Under the pieces are notes generated by a model, which was not told where the DNA came from, did not search any database, and saw only the letters and a list, made by a program, of their open reading frames with translations. The position numbers and the translations under genes are program-made. Of a DNA stretch of 14,778 bases, positions 7,056-12,952 are shown piece by piece. The stretch is from QAMX01 sp003149835 (GTDB lineage: Bacteria; Bacillota; Clostridia; Oscillospirales; QAMX01): NCBI GenBank assembly GCA_959600635.1, contig CAUGMN010000062.1, forward strand, positions 1 to 14,778. Direction: 5' to 3'. How positions within the stretch are numbered: position 1 is the first letter of the stretch; each line of letters opens with the position of its first letter.

Positions 7056-7096
7056 AAGAGCGTCCGCTTTTTCTGCAAGAAAAAGCGGACGCTCTT
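7056..7096. terminator. Perfect 19-bp inverted repeat between convergent genes, probable bidirectional terminator
   Basis: Bases 7056-7074 pair perfectly with 7078-7096 around a 3-base loop (GCA). The stem includes an inner run of five T/A pairs. It lies between the YbaK gene (plus, ending 6923) and the GH3 gene (minus, ending 7160), where both transcripts must stop. Flanking T tracts are weak: GGTTTTACC follows on the plus strand and ATTGTC on the minus strand. Termination is therefore the likely role, but the structure does not match a textbook intrinsic terminator. Confidence 0.7.
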
Positions 7097-7159
7097 GGTT
7101 TTACCGCCGGAGACGCGGGTTGCTGCGGCGCTCAGAAAAACGCGGCCGCGTCAGTCCGG

Positions 7160-9538
7160 TCAGATGAGTTTGAGAAACATTCCGAGAATCCGTTTGACGC
7201 ATACTTCGAGGTCGGCCCGCGTCAGCTCGCCTTTTTCAAGAGCGGCTTTGAGCTCCTGCGGATAGCCGCAGTGCATTTTCATATCGTTTCCGGCTCTGAC
7301 CTCCTGGACAGGGTCGTTTTTAACGCCCCAGTCGGTAGTAACCATGCCGCCGAAGCCCCACTCGTTTCGGAGAATGCCGGTCAGAAGCTCATAGTTTTCG
7401 GAGGTGTGCTGGCCGTTGATGAGGTTGTAGGAGGACATCACCGTCCACGGATCCGCTTCCTTGACGCAGATTTCAAAGCCTTTGAGGTAAATTTCGCGCA
7501 GCGCCCGCTCGGACAGGCGGGCGTCGCAGATCGTGCGGCCGGCTTCCTTGCTGTTGCAGGCGAAGTGCTTCATGGAAACGGCGACCTTCTGGGATTGAAT
7601 GCCCCGGATCTCCGCGGCGGCAATCTTGCCTGTGAGCAGGGGATCCTCCGAGAAATACTCGAAGTTGCGCCCGCAGAGCGGATCGCGGTGGATGTTGAGC
7701 GCCGGAGCCAGCCAGACGCCGAGGTTGTTTTCGCGAAGCTCCGCGGCGCTGGCCGCGCCGAAGCGCTCGACCAGGTCGGCGTCCCATGTGGCGGCGAACA
7801 GCGTCGCGCACGGCCACGCCGTGGTGTAGATGCCGACCTCCTCGGTGTTGAGGCGCAGACCGGCCGGACCGTCGGCCGTCGGGACCGCGGGCACGCCGAG
7901 CCGCGCCAGCCCGCCGAAGCAGCCGGTGTTTGCAACGCCGGTCGGAGCATGGCCGCCGACAAAATCCATCAGCTCGTCGTCTGTGAACTGCGCCACAAAT
8001 TCGTCCAGCGTAACGGTTTCTCCGACGGCGTCGAACCGCGCGGGCGATTCGGGAGCTTGGGCGCCGGAGGGGGCGTTGAAGCCGTTTGAATGCCGCTCCG
8101 CGCCGGTGGGGAGCTTCTCGTAGCTCCCGTCGGAGAGCATACGTTTTTCAAGCTTGGAAGGCGCGCAGAGCGAGGTGAGCTGTTCGGCGACGGCGTCCTG
8201 CGCGACCTCGTATTCATAAGCGAGCTTTTCCGCAGCTCTGACGGAGCTGCCGAGATAAAACGCATACCGGCCCTTTTCGAGCACATAGGCCGCCTTGCGG
8301 ACCTTGCCGGTGTCGTCGAAGCTCGCCATGTCCCGGACGTCAAAGCTCAGCGCCACGACCTCCGAAGCGCCCGGCGCCAGCAGGGCGGTTTTTTTAAAGG
8401 CGGCGAGTTCCCTTGCGGGCTTGCCGAGCTTTCCCTGCGGCGCGCTGTAATAGAGCTCGACGACCTCTCTGCCGGCGCGGGAGCCGGTATTGGTCACGGT
8501 GACCGCGGCGGCGATTTTTCCGTCGCTTTCGCCGCAGACCGCCCCGCGCATGGAAAAGCTGGTATAGGAGAGGCCGTAGCCGAAGGGATAGCGCACCTGC
8601 TCCTGCGCGCCGGGAACGGTTTCAAAGTAGCGGTATCCCACATAAATATCGTCGCTGTAATCCAGATAAGAGAAATCCTTGACAAAATCCTCCTTCGTCG
8701 GGTAGAAGTCATAGGATTTCGCTATCGTATCGGCCAGCTTGCCCGACGGGTTGACGTCGCCGCAGAGGATGTCTGCAATCGCCGCGCCGCCCTCCATGCC
8801 CGCCTGCCAGGCCATCAGCACAGCGGGAATCTTCGGGTTTTCGGCGAAAAATTCACAGTCGACGACGGCGCCGGCGTTCAGCACGATCACGACCTTTTTA
8901 AAAAGCGCGCAGGCTCTGTCGATCAGAGCCTTTTCGTTGTCCGAAAGATAGTAATCGCCGGCGACCGGACGGCGGTCGGTGCCCTCGGCGGAAAAGCGGC
9001 TGATCGTGATGACGGCCGTGTCGGCGTTCTGCGCCGCGGAGACGATCAGGCTGTCGGGGACGACGGCTTCGACGACATGCATGCTGTAAAAGGTATCGTA
9101 GGTGATGTCGTCGCGCTCCTGACAGTAGGGCATGGCGTTTACCTTGTCCCAGATTTTTCCGATCTGCTGTTCGGTCGGGATTTTTTTGCCCTCGGTCTCG
9201 ACATATTTCCGGTAGAAATCAATCAGCGGGGCGTACAGGGATACCTTGCCGTCCAGCTCCTTTTCGCGGAAGCCGTCATAGACGTTCCGCACGTATCTGG
9301 CGTTTACGTCGCTGCTGCCGCCGCCGCCCTTGATGTATTCAATGGTCGCCTTGCCGAAGAGCGCTACTGTTTCCCCTTTTTTCAGAGGAAGCGCGCCGGA
9401 ATCGTTTTTGAGAAGGACCATACCCTCCGCCGCCGCTTTTCGCGCGAGGGCGGCGTGCTCGGCCGAACCGGTAACGCAGCGGCCGTCCTTTCCCAAGGGG
9501 ATACAGGGTTGAAATCTGAATCTGGCAAATTTGTCCAT
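7160..9538 (-). CDS. Glycoside hydrolase family 3 with permuted domain order
   Basis: A 792-residue predicted beta-glycosidase (beta-glucosidase or beta-xylosidase type). The domains are in reverse order to standard GH3 enzymes. The alpha/beta-sandwich domain comes first (about 30-280, with WQAGMEGG at 244-251 and NPSGKLADT at 263-271). A fibronectin-III-like domain follows (about 335-435), then a linker (about 445-505), and the TIM barrel last (about 510-792). The barrel has DGPAGLR (556-562), RNFEYFSEDP (624-633), KHFACN (657-662) and the nucleophile Asp736 in VTTDWG. The same order is known from beta-glucosidases of Ruminococcus albus and Butyrivibrio fibrisolvens. No signal peptide is seen, so it is probably cytoplasmic and acts on imported oligosaccharides or glycosides. 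The ATG at 9538 has GGAG (complement of 9546-9549) at spacing 7. It lies 139 bases downstream of the UroD-like gene and is probably in its operon. Confidence 0.95.
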   Translation of the reverse strand: MDKFARFRFQPCIPLGKDGRCVTGSAEHAALARKAAAEGMVLLKNDSGALPLKKGETVALFGKATIEYIKGGGGSSDVNARYVRNVYDGFREKELDGKVSLYAPLIDFYRKYVETEGKKIPTEQQIGKIWDKVNAMPYCQERDDITYDTFYSMHVVEAVVPDSLIVSAAQNADTAVITISRFSAEGTDRRPVAGDYYLSDNEKALIDRACALFKKVVIVLNAGAVVDCEFFAENPKIPAVLMAWQAGMEGGAAIADILCGDVNPSGKLADTIAKSYDFYPTKEDFVKDFSYLDYSDDIYVGYRYFETVPGAQEQVRYPFGYGLSYTSFSMRGAVCGESDGKIAAAVTVTNTGSRAGREVVELYYSAPQGKLGKPARELAAFKKTALLAPGASEVVALSFDVRDMASFDDTGKVRKAAYVLEKGRYAFYLGSSVRAAEKLAYEYEVAQDAVAEQLTSLCAPSKLEKRMLSDGSYEKLPTGAERHSNGFNAPSGAQAPESPARFDAVGETVTLDEFVAQFTDDELMDFVGGHAPTGVANTGCFGGLARLGVPAVPTADGPAGLRLNTEEVGIYTTAWPCATLFAATWDADLVERFGAASAAELRENNLGVWLAPALNIHRDPLCGRNFEYFSEDPLLTGKIAAAEIRGIQSQKVAVSMKHFACNSKEAGRTICDARLSERALREIYLKGFEICVKEADPWTVMSSYNLINGQHTSENYELLTGILRNEWGFGGMVTTDWGVKNDPVQEVRAGNDMKMHCGYPQELKAALEKGELTRADLEVCVKRILGMFLKLI

Positions 9539-9623
9539 AACAAAGCTCCGTTCTGCCGCCGGATGAATCCGCGCGGCTGCATATTGTCAGTCGGAAAGCT
9601 ATTTTCCCCGCAAACCTTTCAAT

Positions 9624-9651
9624 CTCTGTGCGCGGACGGCCGCGCGCAGAG
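9624..9651 (-). other. Strong GC hairpin between the UroD-like and GH3 genes
   Basis: CTCTG (9624-9628) pairs with CAGAG (9647-9651), and GCGCGG (9630-9635) pairs with CCGCGC (9640-9645), around a 4-base loop with one mismatched position between the helices. No T tract follows on either strand. It starts about 27 bases after the UroD-like stop codon on the minus transcript. It could attenuate read-through into the GH3 gene, or protect the 3' end of a processed upstream message. Confidence 0.4.
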
Positions 9652-9677
9652 GTCGACGGCGGAGCTGCGGAGCGTTC

Positions 9678-10793
9678 TCAGCCGAATACGGCGCGGAAGC
9701 GGTCGCAGTAATATTGAATGTTTTCCCACTTGGCGTCGGGCGGGATGCGGTGATCGGGGCAGGGGATATAGCCGCCGAGCTCGACGAGCGGGCGCAGGCG
9801 CTCGATCTCCGCGTCGATGGCGGCGTAGTCGCGCGCAAAGACGCGCTTATCCATGCCGCCCACGCCGCGCAGCTCCGGACCGAACTTCGCGCGCCACGGC
9901 GCCATCGACGCGCCCCATGTGCCGACCTCGATGGGAAACATGGTGTTGACGCCGTTTTCAAGCCATGTGGGGATGAGCGCGTCGATACAGCCGTCGCAGT
10001 CCAGGGAGACGATGTCGCACCCGTGCGCCCTGAACAGATCGGTAATTTTTTTGTAATGCGGCCCGCAGAATTCCTCAAAGACCTCGGGATTGACGAGCGG
10101 GCCGTTTTTAAAGCAGATATCCTCCCAGAAATGGCCGAAGTCCGGCCGGAGCCCCTGCGCGAGCAGCCCTTCGGTCACCCGGTAGCAGAGCTCGGCGATG
10201 GTGTCGATGATCTCCTTAAAGAGTCCCTCGTCGTCGGCGAGAATATAGCAGGCGCCGACGAGGCCGGCGTAATCGCGAAACTTTCCGTACAGCGAGCCGC
10301 AGGCGAGGCCGATGGGAAATTCGGAGCGTTCAAACGCTTCGAGCTGTTCTTTGGAAAAAACGGGGATGCGCTCGGGCGAAAATTGCAGCCGCGGCAGATA
10401 TTCCTTTTCCCAGCTCTCGCGGTCGGTCAGCGTATGCCCGATCTCGGCCGGGATAGAGACGGCGCCGGGACGGACGAGCACGATGACGCCGTCGCCGTTC
10501 TGCTCATGGCGCGAGCCGTCCGGCAGGGTTTTGACGACCTGGTGCGGGAAACCAGGGCGCAGGCCGGTGTGCCCGCCCGCAGACGGGTTCCAGCCGAAAT
10601 CAAAGCCGAGCTGCTCGGCGACCGCGCGTTCGGAAAAACGCTGCGGCTGACCGTTTGAATCGAGCGGGCGGCGGATATGCCCTTCCGCCTCAAATTTGTC
10701 ATAGGTCTGATCCCAGAAACCGAAATGAACCAGCGGAATCCGATCCGCGGGGCGATGATGCAGAATCTCGCGGACACGTTCGCGGTGTGTCAT
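9678..10793 (-). CDS. Uroporphyrinogen decarboxylase-like (URO-D/MtaA-type) protein
   Basis: A 371-residue TIM-barrel protein of the uroporphyrinogen decarboxylase/corrinoid methyltransferase superfamily. The opening MTHRERVREILHHRPADRIP is typical of the MtaA-like branch, as are HFWEDICFKNGPLVNP (221-236), SLDCDGC (263-269) and GGYIPCPDHRIPPD (340-353). It lacks the N-terminal arginine-rich segment of true HemE, and no other haem-pathway gene is nearby. Cys345 and His348 could be metal ligands, as in zinc-dependent methylcobamide:thiol methyltransferases, but this is not proven. The start is ATG 10793, with AAAGG about 10 bases upstream; the in-frame ATG at 10835 would add 14 residues without a ribosome binding site. 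A good promoter precedes it (10876-10904), and the GH3 gene follows. Substrate unknown. Such genes are common beside carbohydrate genes in gut Clostridia. Confidence 0.88.
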   Translation of the reverse strand: MTHRERVREILHHRPADRIPLVHFGFWDQTYDKFEAEGHIRRPLDSNGQPQRFSERAVAEQLGFDFGWNPSAGGHTGLRPGFPHQVVKTLPDGSRHEQNGDGVIVLVRPGAVSIPAEIGHTLTDRESWEKEYLPRLQFSPERIPVFSKEQLEAFERSEFPIGLACGSLYGKFRDYAGLVGACYILADDEGLFKEIIDTIAELCYRVTEGLLAQGLRPDFGHFWEDICFKNGPLVNPEVFEEFCGPHYKKITDLFRAHGCDIVSLDCDGCIDALIPTWLENGVNTMFPIEVGTWGASMAPWRAKFGPELRGVGGMDKRVFARDYAAIDAEIERLRPLVELGGYIPCPDHRIPPDAKWENIQYYCDRFRAVFG

Positions 10794-10875
10794 GTTATCA
10801 CGCCTTTCCATATAAATCAGAAAAATAAGGGACAAGGTTTTTTATGATCCGATGAGCGACGATCTGTCGGGAAAT

Positions 10876-10904
10876 ATTGTAGCATAGATTTTCCCGTCAT
10901 GCAA
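10876..10904 (-). promoter_or_regulatory. Sigma-A promoter of the UroD-like/GH3 operon
   Basis: On the minus strand, TTGCAT (complement of 10899-10904) is 17 bases from TACAAT (complement of 10876-10881). Transcription would begin near 10869, giving an AT-richer leader of about 76 bases before the ATG at 10793. Each hexamer departs from consensus at one or two positions. Confidence 0.75.
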
Positions 10905-11080
10905 CAGCGATTTCCGTGAGAACCGCCATAAGCGCCGGTCTTCTGTCCCGGGCGTTACAGCGCCGTGGGAGAGAACGCCGCAGTTTCAAAAAACGGCCGC
11001 GCCGTCTGAACAGAAGAACCGCCGCGAAGGCGGGCCGATCTTTTTCTGACCTCGCAGCAGCGGCCGGCGCGCTCCTCGTG
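10905..11080. other. Divergent intergenic region upstream of dpaA, no gene seen
   Basis: No convincing gene is found between the divergent UroD-like promoter and dpaA. The plus-strand frame 10916-11110 is Arg-rich, with no ribosome binding site or motif. Short GC hairpins are present at 10993-11005 (ACGGC with GCCGT) and at 11019-11033 (CCGCC with GGCGG); the latter is followed 7 bases later by five T's, too far away for a firm terminator call. Confidence 0.45.
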
Positions 11081-11109
11081 AACCAACCCGCGCCGCGCCG
11101 AATATACTG
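11081..11109 (+). promoter_or_regulatory. Possible sporulation (sigma-K/sigma-E-like) promoter of dpaA
   Basis: AACC (11081-11084) is followed after 15 bases by GAATATACTG (11100-11109). This resembles the sigma-K pattern, an AC-containing -35 and a -10 of the form gCATAnnnTA, with two mismatches. In Bacillus the dpa genes are under mother-cell sigma-K control, so a non-sigma-A promoter is expected here, and no good TTGACA/TATAAT pair is visible. The call rests on a weak match plus expectation. Confidence 0.35.
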
Positions 11110-11148
11110 AAATGAAGTCTGATTGCCTGATGAAAGGGAGTCACGCGT

Positions 11149-12021
11149 ATGAATTTTGCGATCATCGGCGGCGACATGCGCCAACTGTACGTCTGCGCCG
11201 CCTTGGAGAAGCGCGGTTGTACTGTGACCTTGTTTGGTTTTGAGCAGTGCGAAAACGCCAAGAGCCGCTATCGGTTCGCGGCCGCGCCGGAAGAAGCCGC
11301 CGCGGGCGCCGACTGCGTGCTGCTGCCGTTTCCGGCGGAAAACGAACGAAAGAATATCAACGCGCCGTTCTGCTGTACGGAGATCTATATGCCCGACGTT
11401 TTTTCGGCGGTCAAAGCGGGGACGCCCGTTCTCGGCGGAAAGCTCAGCGAGGGGATGATGGAGTGCGCGGCGCGGCACAAGATCCAGCTCTTTGACTACG
11501 CCGCGCGGGAGGAACTGATTATCAAAAACGCAATCCCAAGCGCGGAGGGCGCGATTCAGATCGCCATGGAGGAGCTGCCGATTACCCTGAACGGCTCGAA
11601 CTGCCTCGTGACGGGCTACGGGCGTATCGGCAAGGTGCTGTCGGCCATGCTGTCGGCGCTCGGCGCCAGGGTGACGGTTTCGGCCCGCAAGGCGGCCGAC
11701 ATGGAATGGATTCGCTTTCACGGCTGTCAAGCGGTCGAGACCGGGGCGCTCAGCGGTCAAATCGGCGATTTCGACGCCGTATTCAATACGGTTCCGTCGC
11801 TGATTTTTACGCAGGAGCTGATCGAACAGCTTCCGGAGGCCTGTCTGATCATCGATCTGGCGAGTATGCCGGGCGGCGTGGATTTTTCCGCCGCGCGCCG
11901 CGCGCCGCGAAAGGCGATTCACGCCCTTTCCCTGCCGGGAAAGGTGGCGCCGGCGACGGCCGGAGAAGCCGTCGCGGAGACGGTGCTGAATCTGCTGAAA
12001 GAGACGGGGCTGGAGCCCTGA
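11149..12021 (+). CDS. dpaA: Dipicolinate synthase subunit A
   Basis: A 290-residue protein, the NAD(P)-binding subunit of dipicolinate synthase (also called SpoVFA). It oxidises the diaminopimelate-pathway intermediate dihydrodipicolinate (or its hydrated form) to dipicolinic acid in the mother cell; dipicolinate is then loaded into the spore core with calcium. The N-terminal IIGGDMRQ is characteristic. A Rossmann dinucleotide motif, GYGRIG, lies at 156-161, and the family-typical SLPGKVAPATAGE near the C-terminus (261-273). Length is normal. The ATG at 11149 is preceded by AGGGAG (11135-11140, spacing 8). It is followed by dpaB, but after 226 bases rather than directly. Its presence marks the organism as endospore-forming, or descended from one. 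Confidence 0.96.
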   Translation: MNFAIIGGDMRQLYVCAALEKRGCTVTLFGFEQCENAKSRYRFAAAPEEAAAGADCVLLPFPAENERKNINAPFCCTEIYMPDVFSAVKAGTPVLGGKLSEGMMECAARHKIQLFDYAAREELIIKNAIPSAEGAIQIAMEELPITLNGSNCLVTGYGRIGKVLSAMLSALGARVTVSARKAADMEWIRFHGCQAVETGALSGQIGDFDAVFNTVPSLIFTQELIEQLPEACLIIDLASMPGGVDFSAARRAPRKAIHALSLPGKVAPATAGEAVAETVLNLLKETGLEP

Positions 12022-12090
12022 GACCTCGACGGCGGCAGGGCCGGACGTCTGACGGACAGGATCGGCATGCCGATATCCGGCAGTTGGATG

Positions 12091-12208
12091 GCCGCCGGCC
12101 GTGGGACGGCGGCAAAAGCCCTGAATGGCAAAAAAGCGCAGCGGTTTTCAAAAAACGGATAAAGCCGCCGGGCGGGCTGGAATTTCCGCGGCGAACAGCT
12201 CCCGCCCG
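12091..12208 (+). other. Two GC-rich stem-loops in the dpaA-dpaB gap
   Basis: The first stem pairs GCCGCCG (12091-12097) with CGGCGGC (12107-12113) around a 9-base loop. The second pairs CGGGCGGG (12169-12176) with CCCGCCCG (12201-12208), extended inward by CTG/CAG past a 2-base bulge. Neither is followed by a T tract, so neither is a clear terminator. The rest of the 226-base gap (12022-12247) holds no frame with a ribosome binding site or recognisable motif. Confidence 0.45.
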
Positions 12209-12247
12209 AACCGACAGACCGCCGCGGAGAAACGGAAATAAGAAAAT

Positions 12248-12847
12248 ATGGATACGGAAATCAAACGGAGAATGGGCTTTGCGCTGTGCGGCTCGTTCTG
12301 TACGTTTTCGCGCGTGATCGAAACGGTTGCGGCGCTGGCCGCAAGCGGCTGGTCGGTCACGCCGATCATGAGCTTTCACAGCGCCGCTACGGACACGCGC
12401 TTCGGCGCCGCGTCGCACTTTCGCGGCGCGCTGGAACAGATCTGCCGCTGCGCGGTCATCGACAGCATCGCGGCGGCCGAGCCGATCGGCCCGAAAAAAC
12501 TGTTCGACGTCCTTGTCGTCGCGCCCGCCACGGGCAACACCATCGCCAAGCTCGCGGCAGGCATCGCCGATACGCCGCCGACGCTGGCGGTCAAATCGCA
12601 TCTGCGCAACAACCGGCCGGTCGTCGTCGCGGTTTCGACCAACGACGGACTGGGCGCAAACGCAAAAAACATCGGCTGCCTGATGGCGCGCAAGCATATA
12701 TATTTCGTCCCGTTCCGGCAGGACGACCCGACGGGCAAGCCCAATTCCGTCGTCGCGGATTTTCAGCTGATCGGGGCGGCGGCCGAGGCCGCGCTGCGGG
12801 GCGAGCAGCTTCAACCGGTTTTGCTGGCGCCGGAAAAAAGTGGTTGA
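12248..12847 (+). CDS. dpaB: Dipicolinate synthase subunit B (flavoprotein)
   Basis: A 199-residue flavoprotein-fold protein of the DpaB/SpoVFB family, partner of DpaA in making dipicolinic acid during sporulation. The N-terminal MGFALCGSFCTF (9-20) and the central VVAPATGNTIAKLAAGIADTP region (about 91-111) are the usual flavin-mononucleotide-binding family signatures. HLRNNRPVVVAVSTND then follows, also typical. An in-frame stop at 12239 leaves ATG 12248 as the first possible start. Its ribosome binding site is poor: the nearest purine-rich sequence is GGAAATAAG, and GGAG is 18 bases away. Poor initiation plus the long gap from dpaA suggests its translation is tuned separately. The stop codon TGA (12845-12847) lies inside the -35 box of the next promoter. 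Confidence 0.95.
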   Translation: MDTEIKRRMGFALCGSFCTFSRVIETVAALAASGWSVTPIMSFHSAATDTRFGAASHFRGALEQICRCAVIDSIAAAEPIGPKKLFDVLVVAPATGNTIAKLAAGIADTPPTLAVKSHLRNNRPVVVAVSTNDGLGANAKNIGCLMARKHIYFVPFRQDDPTGKPNSVVADFQLIGAAAEAALRGEQLQPVLLAPEKSG

Positions 12848-12871
12848 CAAGCGCATAAAATGTGATATGAT
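12844..12871 (+). promoter_or_regulatory. Sigma-A promoter of the DUF4838 gene, overlapping the dpaB stop
   Basis: TTGACA (12844-12849) and TATGAT (12866-12871) are separated by 16 bases. The upstream hexamer is perfect and contains the dpaB stop codon. The predicted start of transcription is near 12878, about 75 bases before the ATG. It gives the DUF4838 gene vegetative expression independent of the sporulation genes before it. Confidence 0.85.
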
Positions 12872-12884
12872 AGAACAAACGACA

Positions 12885-12926
12885 GCGGAGCGGCCAACAT
12901 GGCGGACCGCTTTGCGCCTGCTCCGC
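12885..12926 (+). other. Leader RNA structure with two competing stems
   Basis: GCGGAGC (12885-12891) pairs perfectly with GCTCCGC (12920-12926). An alternative stem pairs AGCGG (12889-12893) with CCGCT (12907-12911); the two share bases 12889-12891 and cannot form fully together. The structure sits between the predicted transcription start and the ribosome binding site AAAGGAG (12934-12940), so it could affect initiation. No known riboswitch is recognised. Confidence 0.4.
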
Positions 12927-12952
12927 ACCGTATAAAGGAGTGGTGACAGCCA

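Noticed and set aside
7048..7075. TTGACA at 7048 as a plus-strand promoter
   Set aside because: It runs into the terminator-like inverted repeat, has no -10 hexamer, and no plus-strand gene follows.
8090..9949. 619-codon open frame on the plus strand
   Set aside because: It runs antisense through the GH3 gene and into the UroD-like gene. Long opposite-strand frames are expected in GC-rich coding DNA, and it has no motif.
9678..10793. Assignment of the UroD-like gene as hemE
   Set aside because: It lacks the characteristic HemE N-terminal arginine segment, has MtaA-like motifs, and no haem-pathway genes are nearby.
10916..11110. Possible 64-residue small protein upstream of dpaA
   Set aside because: There is no ribosome binding site, the composition is Arg/Ala-rich, and it overlaps the candidate sporulation promoter.
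11706..12317. Plus-strand frame covering the dpaA-dpaB gap, considered as a hidden gene
   Set aside because: It is a shifted frame of dpaA continuing into dpaB. It is Arg/Gly-rich, lacks a ribosome binding site, and gives no sensible protein in the gap.
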